Positions 35,501-42,559 of a stretch of DNA of 64,000 nucleotides are shown one piece after another; the stretch's first letter is position 1, and each line of letters starts with the position of its first letter. Source of the DNA: Gemmatimonadetes bacterium SCN 70-22 (lineage in GTDB: Bacteria; Gemmatimonadota; Gemmatimonadetes; Gemmatimonadales; Gemmatimonadaceae); contig MEDZ01000007.1 in assembly GCA_001724275.1 (NCBI GenBank), positions 1 through 64,000 of the forward strand. The letters run 5' to 3'. The translations under genes and the position numbers were made by a program. The notes under the pieces were generated by a model that was not told where the DNA came from, did not search any database, and saw only the letters and a list, made by a program, of their open reading frames with translations.

Positions 35501-35783
35501 GCTGCGCGAGGCGGTGATCGAGGCCGGGAGCGTCCGCTTCCGTCCCATCGCCCTCACCGCCGCGGCGGTCGTGATCGGCGGCCTCGTGATGGTGCTCGAC
35601 CCGATCTTCCAGGGGCTGGCGGTGGCGCTCATGTCGGGCGCGATCGTCGCCACCCTCCTCACCATGGTGGTGGTGCCACTCCTCTACTGGGAGCTGATGC
35701 ACCGCCGTTCCGGAGATTCAGATGAAGTTGTTGCTGCTGATCTACAGCGGGCCGACGCCGCAGCGCATCGCGGCGTTGCTTGA
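32553..35783 (+). CDS. RND-family efflux pump
   Basis: A 1,076-residue RND (AcrB/HAE-type) pump with twelve membrane helices in two halves and the usual two periplasmic loops. The proton-relay segment in helix 4 reads GILVDDAIVVVENIYRH with the twin aspartates. The N-terminus (PLVTVASLIVGLLG) and GWFQSFKTPLVIMAPIP are typical. The substrate cannot be read from sequence. The last 20 residues overlap the next gene by 62 bp, so the exact C-terminus is uncertain. The regulator, PII-like and DUF2892 genes suggest a sulfur- or thiol-responsive pump. Confidence 0.92.
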   Translation: MGISGRIAKAFLQSKLTPLVTVASLIVGLLGMMATPREEEPQISVPMIDVIAALPGAGAQEVENLVTRPIERRMWEIPGVEHVYSLAGEGYTMVTVRFNVGEDQERSITRVHAKLASAMDQAPAGAMPPLVKPHSIDDVPVMTLTLASSRYNSNELRQIATHLEDEIRTVTDVSETFVVGGQPKQIRVTIDPARLAARGVTPGEVAMALRGANARLQAGEFSSGNQVFRVDAGAALATATDVASVVISARGGAPVMLRDVAAVTEEFGELSDYVSHAQAGGPSMPAVTISVAKRKGANATVVTKAVGARVEAARERILPQDVTLEVTRDYGETAGHKAQELILHLLIATVSVTLLVGLFLGWREALVVLVAVPVTLALTLFVYYALGYTLNRITLFALIFSIGILVDDAIVVVENIYRHMIRGDRTPEVAAVEGVDEVGNPTILATLTVIAAILPMAFVSGMMGPYMRPIPVGASVAMIASLAVAFIVTPWIALKLLRGHVAKARLKVDRAHEPEEGGKFGAFYTRLMTPLIEKKGRRYAFYGATVAMLLVSVGLLAVKAVQVKMLPFDNKSEFQVIADLPEGTTLETSQALGESIASYLRTVPEVKSTEVYAGTAAPFNFNGLVRHYFMRRGANVVDVQVNLLDKGARDRQSHDIAVAVRPHLDSIAQRYQASVKVAEIPPGPPVMSTLVAEVYGPNDSVRIAAATEVKKIFESTEGVVDVDWTIEAPQAKRTFRVDRVVAARSGASVEQVTQTLYLALSGAPAGIASTPEAREGTAIVPRLALEDRSSVEALLAIPVATMMGPQPLGRFVTVEEGVRESARVRRNLRPVIYVTGDVAGSVESPVYAILAMNEKLDALRINGAEIARYNAVQPERVDELAMKWDGEWQVTIEVFRDLGIAFAAVLILIYVLVVGWFQSFKTPLVIMAPIPLTLIGILPGHAVTGAFFTATSMIGMIALAGIIVRNSILLVDFIQLAEARGRTLREAVIEAGSVRFRPIALTAAAVVIGGLVMVLDPIFQGLAVALMSGAIVATLLTMVVVPLLYWELMHRRSGDSDEVVAADLQRADAAAHRGVA

Positions 35784-36012
35784 GGCGTACGACGCGCCCG
35801 GGTACACCGAGTTCGTGAACGCCCGCGGGGCCGGGGCGACGGGGAAGATCGAGGGGACGCGGGCCTGGCCCGGGACGGCGACGGTGTTCATCAGCGTCGT
35901 CCCGGCCGACCGGGTGGCCGAGCTGCGCGCCGCCCTGATCGACTACAAGGCAAGAGCGGCGGAGGGGGAGCACCTCCACGTCGCCACGATGCCGACGGAA
36001 GACTACCTCTGA
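35722..36012 (+). CDS. PII-like small regulatory protein
   Basis: The 96-residue protein has a PII-like ferredoxin-fold pattern: MKLLLLIYSG strand, helix, then a T-loop-like ARGAGATGKIEG and TATVFISVVPADRVAELRAAL. Small PII-like proteins of this kind sit beside RND and other transport genes and are thought to bind the pump or its substrate. The start ATG 35722 lies inside the RND gene, giving a 62-bp overlap in a different frame. Canonical PII signatures for uridylylation are absent. Confidence 0.65.
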   Translation: MKLLLLIYSGPTPQRIAALLEAYDAPGYTEFVNARGAGATGKIEGTRAWPGTATVFISVVPADRVAELRAALIDYKARAAEGEHLHVATMPTEDYL

Positions 36013-36029
36013 CTGGAGAACCGATTGCC

Positions 36030-36230
36030 ATGTGTCGTGACCACATCATCCGCCGCTTCGCCGGCGTCTTCATCCTCCTCTCGCTGGCGCTCGGCACCTG
36101 GGTCGACCCCTGGTGGTACGCCTTCACGGCGTTCGTGGGGGTGAACCTGCTGCAGTCGAGCTTCACGCAGTTCTGCCCGCTGGAGAAGATCCTGGCACGG
36201 TTCGGCCTGTTCGGGTGCCGTACGACCTGA
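36030..36230 (+). CDS. DUF2892 membrane protein (YgaP-like)
   Basis: This 66-residue protein has two membrane helices and the family pattern: an N-terminal RRFAGVFILLS helix, WVDPWWYAFTAFVGVNLLQS, and the FCPLEKILARFG ending. DUF2892 domains are common next to rhodanese and other sulfur-transfer genes, for example in YgaP. It lies 17 bp after the PII-like gene with a GGAGAA ribosome-binding site before ATG 36030, and ends the efflux operon at a strong hairpin. Confidence 0.85.
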   Translation: MCRDHIIRRFAGVFILLSLALGTWVDPWWYAFTAFVGVNLLQSSFTQFCPLEKILARFGLFGCRTT

Positions 36231-36265
36231 TGGTGGAAACGGCAGGGGGCGCCCGCGGCAGGCGG

Positions 36266-36308
36266 CCGGACGGCCGGCGCGGGGGCCCCGGTGCGCCGGC
36301 CGTTCCGG
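36266..36308. terminator. Long GC-rich hairpin between convergent genes
   Basis: Arms 36270-36280 and 36293-36303 (ACGGCCGGCGC and complement) pair perfectly. The stem extends five more base pairs outward past a one-base bulge (CCGGA/TCCGG). It separates the DUF2892 gene from the minus-strand DUF302 gene and can serve both. Confidence 0.75.
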
Positions 36309-36328
36309 CGCGCCGGGTGGCGGGGCGT

Positions 36329-36751
36329 CTAGCGCCCCGCCCCCTGTTCCACGTCGGCCAGCGCGCGTTCCAGCCGCTGCCGGACGTCGAGCGCCATCTC
36401 GCGGATGTCGTCGCGTCCCGTGAGCTGCAACGCCTCGACCGGGTCCATCGCGGCCACCACGCTCGTCCCCTCGTCGTCGCCGGCGTAGACCACGACGTTG
36501 CACGGGAGGAGGAGGCCGATGTCGCGCTCGGCGCTCAGCGCCCGGTGCGCGATCGGTGGGTTGCAGGCCCCCAGGATGATGTAGGGGCGGAAGTCGACGT
36601 CGAGCTTCTTCTTCATCGTGGCGCGGACGTCGATCTCCGTGAGCACGCCGAAGCCCTCGCGGGCCAGCGCCTCGCGGGTCCGGGCCACCGCCTCGTCGTA
36701 GGACAGGGGGACGGTGATCCCGATACCGTAACGCGTCGTCTGCCGTACCAT
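36329..36751 (-). CDS. DUF302-family protein
   Basis: A 140-residue DUF302 protein: TVPLSYDEAVARTREALAREGFGVLTEIDV, then RPYIILGACNPPIAHRAL, then the DIGLLLPCNVVVYA strand, all in family order. Two cysteines lie in the GACNPP and LLPCNV positions that recur in the family. The function is not established; DUF302 genes often cluster with sulfur or redox functions. Start ATG 36751 on the minus strand has GAGGAGG upstream. Earlier in-frame starts are less credible. It is divergent from the second ArsR gene. Confidence 0.85.
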   Translation of the reverse strand: MVRQTTRYGIGITVPLSYDEAVARTREALAREGFGVLTEIDVRATMKKKLDVDFRPYIILGACNPPIAHRALSAERDIGLLLPCNVVVYAGDDEGTSVVAAMDPVEALQLTGRDDIREMALDVRQRLERALADVEQGAGR

Positions 36752-36809
36752 GGGTTCCTCCTCGCGGGTGGACCGGCCCCCCGGGCCAGCGGGGGCGGGT
36801 GGCTGCCAC

Positions 36810-36831
36810 AATATTACTGAGTGAGTATATT
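36810..36831. promoter_or_regulatory. Shared promoter/operator of the DUF302 and ArsR2 genes
   Basis: An AT-rich, imperfect 22-bp inverted repeat has arms AATATTACT and AGTATATT around a GAGTG centre. It lies between divergent genes and is the typical form of an ArsR operator. The right arm contains AGTATATTA, found again before tsdA. TATATT (36827-36832) could act as -10 for the plus strand. A transcript starting there would skip the ATG at 36832, which supports GTG 36889 as the ArsR2 start. Confidence 0.65.
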
Positions 36832-36888
36832 ATGGTCCAGCAGTCCGATTGCCCCCTCCCCCCGTGGTGCTGCGAAGGAGACGACGCC

Positions 36889-37221
36889 GTGGCCAAGTCG
36901 ATGTCCCCGGAACTCCTGACCCTGGTGGCCGAGCGCTTCAAGGCGCTCGCCGACCCGGCCCGCCTCCGCCTGCTCAACGCCCTGCGCCCGGGCGAGATGA
37001 CGGTCGGGGACCTGGTCGATGCGACGGAGCTGTCCCAGGCCAACGTCTCCAAGCACCTGGCGCACCTCCACACGCTGGGCTTCGTGCGCCGCCGCAAGGA
37101 AGGGCTGTTCGTCTACTACGCCCTGATGGACAAGGACATCTTCCGCCTCTGCGACGTCATGTGCGGGCGCATCGAGGCGGAGCTCAAGGACCGCGAAAAG
37201 CTCCTGCGCCCCGTGGGATAG
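36889..37221 (+). CDS. ArsR-family repressor 2
   Basis: GTG 36889 is chosen because it has a near-perfect AAGGAG site eight bases upstream and follows the promoter correctly. The 110-residue protein has ALADPARLRLLNAL, the recognition helix ELSQANVSKHLAHL and the RRRKEGLFVYYAL wing. Two cysteines in the last helix (RLCDVMCGRIE) match those of the first ArsR. A sulfur-reactive sensor of the BigR/SqrR kind is possible, though the cysteine positions are not the same. Likely targets are itself, the divergent DUF302 gene and, by the shared operator word, tsdA. Confidence 0.85.
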   Translation: MAKSMSPELLTLVAERFKALADPARLRLLNALRPGEMTVGDLVDATELSQANVSKHLAHLHTLGFVRRRKEGLFVYYALMDKDIFRLCDVMCGRIEAELKDREKLLRPVG

Positions 37222-37295
37222 GGCGCTGTTGCGACGGATGGGGCGCGACGCCATCGTTCGGCGACGCCTGACGCTCCCTGTCGCCATGCCCTCCC

Positions 37296-38411
37296 ATGGA
37301 CTTCCTCCATTCCAAGCAACAGCGCGCGGCGCTGGTCATCGTCCTGCTGGGCGTCGGGATCCTGATCGCGCTCGCCCCCTTCGCCTCGGGACTCCTCGGG
37401 GCGGCGGTCCTGTACGTGATCTGCTCGCCGGCGTACCAGCGCCTCAGGCGGGTGATGAACCCCGACCTCGCCGCCGCCATCACCCTCATCGGCGCCATCC
37501 TCGGCATCGCCCTCCCGGTCGCGTGGATCATCTTCCTCGCCGCCGACCAGCTCCCTGACGCGCTCCGCAGCACCCAACAGAGCGACGTCATCCAGCGTCT
37601 GTCGCTGATCCGCATCGGGAACATCGACGTCGGAAGCGAGATCGCGAAGGCCAGCGGGACCTTCACCCAGTGGCTGTCACGGCAGGCCTTCCTGTTCGTC
37701 GGCGGGGCCGCCAAGGCCACGCTCAACCTCGTCATCTCGTTCTTCGCCCTCTACTACATGCTGGTCTCGTCGGAGACGTCGTGGCGCACCTTCCGGCGCG
37801 TCCTCCCGTTCTCCGCCGAGACCGCGGACGAGCTGCGCACGCGCTTCTACAGCGTGACGCACGCCACCCTCCTCGGCACGGCGCTCACGGCCGTGCTGCA
37901 GGGGACGATCATCGGCGTCGGCTTCCGCGTGGTCGGCCTCCCGAACGCCTCGCTCTGGGGCGTGGTGACCGGCTTCGCCTCGATCCTCCCGGTGCTGGGG
38001 AGCGCCCTCGTCTGGCTCCCGGGAACGCTCGTCCTGGCCGCGCAGACGCGCTACGGCTCGGCGGTGGCGCTCTTCCTCATCGGGGCGGGGGTCGCGAGCA
38101 ACATCGACAACGTCATCCGCCCCATCGTCTTCAAGCGCGTCTCCAACATCCACCCGCTCATAACCCTGGTGGGCGCCTTTGCCGGTGTCGCCTACTTCGG
38201 GCTGCTGGGGGTCCTCCTCGGGCCGCTCGCCATCCAGTACTTCTTCGTGCTGTTGCGGCTGTACCGCGAGGAATACATCGACCGCAGCGTCACGCGGACG
38301 ATGGAGATGAAGGTCCCCTACCCGCTCGCCGACCCCACGGCCAACCGCGTGGGCTCGGCGGACGAGGGGGAGGGAGGGGCGGTCGCTTCCGACCCCCCGG
38401 CTCGCGCCTGA
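37296..38411 (+). CDS. AI-2E transporter family (PerM/UPF0118) permease
   Basis: A 371-residue membrane protein with about eight helices. The family features are the long cytoplasm-facing stretch between helices 3 and 4, the ALTAVLQGTIIGVGFRVVGLPNASLWGVVTGFASILPVLGSALVW block and VASNIDNVIRPIVFK. The family name comes from E. coli TqsA, but most members have no proven substrate and some move ions. It is 74 bp after the ArsR2 gene and probably separately expressed. Confidence 0.88.
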   Translation: MDFLHSKQQRAALVIVLLGVGILIALAPFASGLLGAAVLYVICSPAYQRLRRVMNPDLAAAITLIGAILGIALPVAWIIFLAADQLPDALRSTQQSDVIQRLSLIRIGNIDVGSEIAKASGTFTQWLSRQAFLFVGGAAKATLNLVISFFALYYMLVSSETSWRTFRRVLPFSAETADELRTRFYSVTHATLLGTALTAVLQGTIIGVGFRVVGLPNASLWGVVTGFASILPVLGSALVWLPGTLVLAAQTRYGSAVALFLIGAGVASNIDNVIRPIVFKRVSNIHPLITLVGAFAGVAYFGLLGVLLGPLAIQYFFVLLRLYREEYIDRSVTRTMEMKVPYPLADPTANRVGSADEGEGGAVASDPPARA

Positions 38412-38453
38412 CTCGCGTCACTCGGCCGGCGCCTGACTCGCGTCACCCGGCCG
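38404..38453. repeat. Two tandem 25-bp copies spanning a stop codon
   Basis: A 25-bp unit beginning GCGCCTGACTCG is present at 38404-38428 and 38429-38453 with one difference. The first copy contains the stop codon of the permease gene. Confidence 0.85.
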
Positions 38454-38497
38454 CCGCCTCCCCGGCCTCCGCCGGACAGCGGGCGAGCGCCTGACGC

Positions 38498-38552
38498 GTG
38501 CCCGGCGCGTGCCCGGCGAGCGCCCGGCGAGCGCCCGGCGAGTGCCCGGCGA
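38498..38552. repeat. Five tandem copies of an 11-bp GC-rich unit
   Basis: The unit is GCGCCCGGCGA, with GTG for GCG in three copies and a final C for A in the first copy. It ends seven bases before the stop codon of the minus-strand EAL gene, in the convergent gap. Confidence 0.85.
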
Positions 38553-38558
38553 GCGCCG

Positions 38559-40208
38559 CTAGTCCCGCCGCAGGAGCTCGAGGAAGCCGTCGGCCGTGAC
38601 CGGCTCGGAGAAGAGCGTCCCCTGCCCATACTCGCAGCGGAAGCGGAGGAGCTCCGCCAGCTGCTCCTCGCGTTCGATCCCCTCGGCTACGGTCCGCAGC
38701 CGCTTGAGCTTCCCCAGGGCGACGATGGCCCGCGTGGCCGCGTGCTCCTCGGGGCGGCGCGTCACCTGGCTGATGTAGCTGCGGTCGATCTTCAGGATGT
38801 CGACCGGGATGTCCGCCGGGTCGCCTAACGACGCGGACCGCGAGCCGTAATCGTCGATGGCGATCCGCACGCCGAGGGCGCGCACCTGGCGCAACCGCTC
38901 CAGCGCCTCGGCCATGGTGCTCGCCAGCGCCCCCTCGGCGATCTCGAGCACGAGGCGGTGCGGCTCGATCGCGCTCGCGCGGAGGGCCGCCGTCACGTCA
39001 TCGACGAAGCGGGGGTGGAGGAGTTGGCGCGCCGTGATGTTGACGGTCACGGTGAGCGAGCGATCGGGGCCGATGGTATCCTGCCAGGTCTTGGCCTGGC
39101 GGCACGCCTCCCTGAGGATCCAGCGCCCGAGCGGGACGATGAGCCCCGTCTCCTCGGCGACCGGGATGAAGGCCGCGGCGGGGATCAGCCCGCGCCCGCG
39201 ATGGTTCCAGCGCACCAGCGCCTCCACCCCCGCGATCCGGCGCGACCGCAGGATCACGATGGGCTGGTACACCAGCGAGAAGTCCCCGGCGTCGATCGCC
39301 TGGCGCAGGTCGTCCTCGAGACGCGTGTGCGCCAGCGCCGGCTCGTGCACGCGGGGATCGAACAGCTCGCACGCCCCGCGTCCGCGGCGCCGGGCCGCGC
39401 GGAGCGCGACGTCGGCGTGGCGCAGCATGTCGTCCACCGAATCCTCGGGCATGGCGCTGGCAATCCCGAGGTTGGCGTTGCCCACGAAGTCCTTGCCGTC
39501 GACGAGGATGGGGGCGGCGAAGGCCTGGCCGATCCGGTCGGCGACCTGCACGAAGTTCGACTCGTCGGCCATGTCCTCGAGGAGGATCGCGAAGCGCGCC
39601 CCCTCGATGCGCGCCGCCGAATCGGACGAGCGGAGGACCGTGGAGAGGCGGGTCGCGACGCCGACGATGATCCGCTCCAGCTCCTCGATGGTGGCGCGCT
39701 CGCCGCGCGCGCGGAAATCGTCGAACTCGAGGGAGAGGATCGCCAGGGGCAATTGCTGGCGGTGGGCGCGAGCCAGGGCGTGCTCGGCCCGGTCGCGCAG
39801 GAGGGCGCGCGTCGCGAGGCCGGTGAGCGGGTCGCGCAGGGCATCGGCCGTCGCGATCACGTGGCGGGCCGGGGCCTCGCGCAGCGCGAGGACGACGCAA
39901 CGCTCCGGGGGGGCGTCGGCGAGCCGGGTCGCAGTGCACTCGGCCTCCAGCCAGCTCCCGTCGGCGCGACGCACGCGCCAGCGCTGCGGCAGGTGCAATT
40001 CCACCCCTTCGGCGACGCGCGCCAGCGACTGCGTGGCCTCGGCCAGGACGTCCTCGTGGATGAGGCTCGCCACCCGACGCATGCGGAGGGCGTCCGGCGC
40101 CCAGCCGAGTACGCGCTCGGCCCCCCGGCTGGCACTGGCAATCACGCCATCGCGGCCGAGAATCAGGACCGCGTCGGAGAGCTTGGAAAGGAAGACTTCT
40201 TCGTTCAT
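38559..40208 (-). CDS. PAS, degenerate GGDEF and EAL protein (likely c-di-GMP phosphodiesterase)
   Basis: With ATG 40208 the protein has 549 residues: PAS domain (about 5-125), GGDEF-like domain (about 145-285) and EAL domain (about 300-545). The GGDEF active site is degenerate (EGARF in place of GGDEF), so cyclase activity is unlikely. The EAL domain keeps EALVRW (E329), NITARQLL, an EIAEGAL segment, DDYGSR and KIDRSYI, and VAEGIE, close enough to be catalytic; the usual DDFGTG loop reads DDYGSR. No membrane helix, so it is cytosolic. It would lower c-di-GMP, fitting with a motile cell. The input to its PAS is unknown. Confidence 0.88.
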   Translation of the reverse strand: MNEEVFLSKLSDAVLILGRDGVIASASRGAERVLGWAPDALRMRRVASLIHEDVLAEATQSLARVAEGVELHLPQRWRVRRADGSWLEAECTATRLADAPPERCVVLALREAPARHVIATADALRDPLTGLATRALLRDRAEHALARAHRQQLPLAILSLEFDDFRARGERATIEELERIIVGVATRLSTVLRSSDSAARIEGARFAILLEDMADESNFVQVADRIGQAFAAPILVDGKDFVGNANLGIASAMPEDSVDDMLRHADVALRAARRRGRGACELFDPRVHEPALAHTRLEDDLRQAIDAGDFSLVYQPIVILRSRRIAGVEALVRWNHRGRGLIPAAAFIPVAEETGLIVPLGRWILREACRQAKTWQDTIGPDRSLTVTVNITARQLLHPRFVDDVTAALRASAIEPHRLVLEIAEGALASTMAEALERLRQVRALGVRIAIDDYGSRSASLGDPADIPVDILKIDRSYISQVTRRPEEHAATRAIVALGKLKRLRTVAEGIEREEQLAELLRFRCEYGQGTLFSEPVTADGFLELLRRD

Positions 40209-40361
40209 GGCAGCAGGGAGGACGTCGCAGGGGCGACCGGGGTGAGCCGGCGTCGATGCGGCGATCGTCCGAAGGAACCGGCGCAGGGGCGCCGCGCCCC
40301 GTCCGGGAAAGACGCTCATTGCCGTGCGGGCGTTGCGGGCGGCATTCCCGGGACGCACCTC

Positions 40362-40387
40362 GGCGGTACTTTGGTGGTATAACCGCC
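40362..40387 (+). promoter_or_regulatory. Extended -10 promoter candidate before the VWA gene
   Basis: TATAAC at 40378-40383, preceded by TGG, looks like an extended -10. It lies inside an inverted repeat (GGCGGT at 40362-40367, ACCGCC at 40382-40387), so a repressor could compete with polymerase. The start codon of the VWA gene is 27 bp past the -10. Confidence 0.5.
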
Positions 40388-40409
40388 CAACTCCCCTCCC
40401 GCTCCGCCC

Positions 40410-41405
40410 GTGCCATCCTGGCTTACGCAACTCCAGTTCCACACGCCGTGGATCCTCCTGTTGCTCCTCCTCCTCCCTGGCTGGTGGTGGTGGCGCCGTC
40501 GTCGTCACCCCCCCGCCATCGTCTTCTCGCGGGTGGGGCTGCTGGCCAGGGGGCCACGACGGGGGGCATGGATCTCTCGCGCCATCATCGGGTTACGCAC
40601 CCTGGCGCTGGCGGGGCTCGTGGTGGCGATGGCGCGGCCGCGCATGGCCGGACGGAGCGAGCAGTCCAACAGCGAGGGGATCAACATCGTGATCGCCTTC
40701 GACATCTCGAGCTCGATGCTGGCTGAGGACTTCCAGCCACAGAACCGGCTGGAAGTGGCGCGGGAAAAGGTCAAGCAGTTCGTCGGGCTTCGCGGGAGCG
40801 ACCGGATCGGGATCGTCGCCTTCTCGGGTGAGGCGCTGACGCAGGTTCCCCTCACGACGGATTATCCGGTAGTGATTGCCGCCATCGATAACCTTCAACC
40901 GGGTCAATTGGAGGATGGGACGGCGATCGGGACGGCGATCGCGACGGCGGCCAACCGCCTGCGTACCGCCCCCGGGCGTTCGCGGGTGATCGTCCTGCTG
41001 ACGGATGGGGTGAACAACCGGGGGACGATCGACCCGCGGACGGCGGCGCAGGCGGCGGCCGAGTTCGGGGTGAAGATCTACGCGATCGGGGTGGGGACGG
41101 AGGGGATGGCGCCGGTCCCCGTGGGGCGCGGGGTGTTCGGGCTGCGGTACGAGAACCGCCCCGTGGAGATCGACGACGCCCTGCTGACGGAGGTGGCGCA
41201 GAAGACGGGAGGGCGCTACTTCCGTGCCCGCGACGCCGCGGCGCTGCAGCGCATCACCGAGGAGATCGACCGACTGGAGCGGAGCCCGGTGCACACGCGC
41301 GTCTACACGCGCTTCACCGAGCTCTTCCGCTGGCCGCTTGCGCTGGCGCTCGTCGCGTTGCTGCTGGAGCTGGGGATCACGGCCTGGCGGGGGCCGGTGC
41401 CGTGA
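40410..41405 (+). CDS. BatA-like VWA-domain membrane protein
   Basis: The 331-residue protein has an N-terminal membrane helix (FHTPWILLLLLLLPG), a second near residue 60, a von Willebrand factor A domain with a full MIDAS site (FDISSSM, then TDGVNNRG), and a C-terminal helix (about 305-325). This is the layout of BatA/aerotolerance-type proteins, often coupled to MoxR ATPases, which are not seen here. The start is GTG 40410. The role is presumed envelope stress or assembly and is not shown. Confidence 0.82.
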   Translation: MPSWLTQLQFHTPWILLLLLLLPGWWWWRRRRHPPAIVFSRVGLLARGPRRGAWISRAIIGLRTLALAGLVVAMARPRMAGRSEQSNSEGINIVIAFDISSSMLAEDFQPQNRLEVAREKVKQFVGLRGSDRIGIVAFSGEALTQVPLTTDYPVVIAAIDNLQPGQLEDGTAIGTAIATAANRLRTAPGRSRVIVLLTDGVNNRGTIDPRTAAQAAAEFGVKIYAIGVGTEGMAPVPVGRGVFGLRYENRPVEIDDALLTEVAQKTGGRYFRARDAAALQRITEEIDRLERSPVHTRVYTRFTELFRWPLALALVALLLELGITAWRGPVP

Positions 41406-41412
41406 CGACGGG

Positions 41413-41440
41413 CGGGAGACGGGAGACGGGAGACGGGAGT
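41413..41440. repeat. Four tandem copies of a 7-bp unit
   Basis: GGGAGAC is repeated three times followed by a GGGAGTC variant, directly after the VWA stop codon and before the convergent corA 3' end. Confidence 0.8.
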
Positions 41441-41472
41441 CAGTCGGCGCCGGTGGGGCACGGGACGAGGTC

Positions 41473-42540
41473 CTAGAGCCACTTCCGGCTGCGGAAGAGC
41501 CAGACCAGGACGCCGCCTAACGCGAGCTGTCCCACGAGCATGATCTCGAAGCCGTAGGGGTGCGCCGAGAGCGGGATGCGGGTGAAGTTCATCCCCCACA
41601 TCCCGCTCACGACGACGAACGGGACGCTGAGGGTCGCGACGACCGAGAGCCCCTTCGTGACCACGTTGAGGCGGTTCGACACCTGCGACAGGTACGACTC
41701 CATCGTACTGCTCATCAGGTCGCGGTAGGTGTCGAGCGCGTCGTTGATGCGCAGCATGTGGTCGTATATGTCGCGGAAGTACAGCTGCACCTCGGGGGGG
41801 AGGAGCGGGGAGGGGCGATTCGACAGGACGTTGAAGATCTCGCGCTGGGGCGAGAGGTAGCGCCGGAGCGAGAGCACCATCCGCTTGACGGCGAAGATGT
41901 CGCGCAGCGATTCCTCGTCGAAGCGTGCGAATACCCGCTCCTCCAGGGAGTCGACGAAGTCGTCGATGCGGTCGAGAATGGGGAAGAACGCATCGATCGC
42001 CGTGTCCATGATGTGGTGCGCCAGCCGTGCGGCGCCCCGCGACACGAGGTCGGGGGTGCGCAGCGCCACCGAGGCCACCTGGTCCACGTTCGGCGACGGC
42101 CCCGCGTGCGCCGTGACGAGGTAGCTGGGCCCGAGAAAGAAATAGAGGTTGTCCGTCTCCAGGTCGTACGGGTCGGTGGTCGCCTCCTGGAGGCGGACGA
42201 CCCGCAGCGTCACGAACAGGTAGCCGTCATATGGTTCGACTTTGGGGCGGCTCAGCGGGTTCAGCACGTCCTCGATGGCCAGCGGGTGGAAGTTGAAGAC
42301 CTTTTCGAGCAGGGCCAGCTGCTGGCGGCTCGTGGAGTCGATGTCGACCCACAAGGTCCCTTGCGCCTCGCGAACGGCGTTGGCGATCTCCTTCACCCCC
42401 AGGTCGCGGGAGACCGTCCCCCCGTCCGGGGCGACATGGAAGCAGCGCGGTAGTCTGGATTCCGCTCCCCCGTTCCCCCCGGCGTCGCCGCGCGGGGTCG
42501 GAGCGGAGCGGTCATTCGGCGGGGAGGGAAGGTCGGTCAC
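41473..42540 (-). CDS. corA: CorA-family magnesium/cobalt transporter
   Basis: CorA forms pentameric Mg2+ channels. The large N-terminal cytoplasmic domain is followed by two membrane helices near the C-terminus, with the selectivity motif GMN in SGMWGMNFTRIP. The length of 355 residues is normal. The start is GTG 42540 on the minus strand. A Ser/Pro-rich lead of about 30 residues precedes the domain. The gene stands alone, divergent from the ccm operon. Confidence 0.93.
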   Translation of the reverse strand: MTDLPSPPNDRSAPTPRGDAGGNGGAESRLPRCFHVAPDGGTVSRDLGVKEIANAVREAQGTLWVDIDSTSRQQLALLEKVFNFHPLAIEDVLNPLSRPKVEPYDGYLFVTLRVVRLQEATTDPYDLETDNLYFFLGPSYLVTAHAGPSPNVDQVASVALRTPDLVSRGAARLAHHIMDTAIDAFFPILDRIDDFVDSLEERVFARFDEESLRDIFAVKRMVLSLRRYLSPQREIFNVLSNRPSPLLPPEVQLYFRDIYDHMLRINDALDTYRDLMSSTMESYLSQVSNRLNVVTKGLSVVATLSVPFVVVSGMWGMNFTRIPLSAHPYGFEIMLVGQLALGGVLVWLFRSRKWL

Positions 42541-42559
42541 AGGGCTGCGAGTTCAGGGG

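Noticed and set aside
32562-35702. Minus-strand frame of about 1,046 codons antisense to the RND pump
   Set aside because: It is Arg/His-rich with no motif, and the plus strand is a standard RND pump.
36832-37221. ATG 36832 as the start of the second ArsR gene
   Set aside because: It overlaps the operator and putative -10 and would add residues absent from the first ArsR. GTG 36889 has a near-ideal ribosome-binding site.
40410-41405. Aerotolerance operon (MoxR-BatA-BatB)
   Set aside because: Only the single VWA protein is present; no MoxR ATPase or second Bat gene is next to it.
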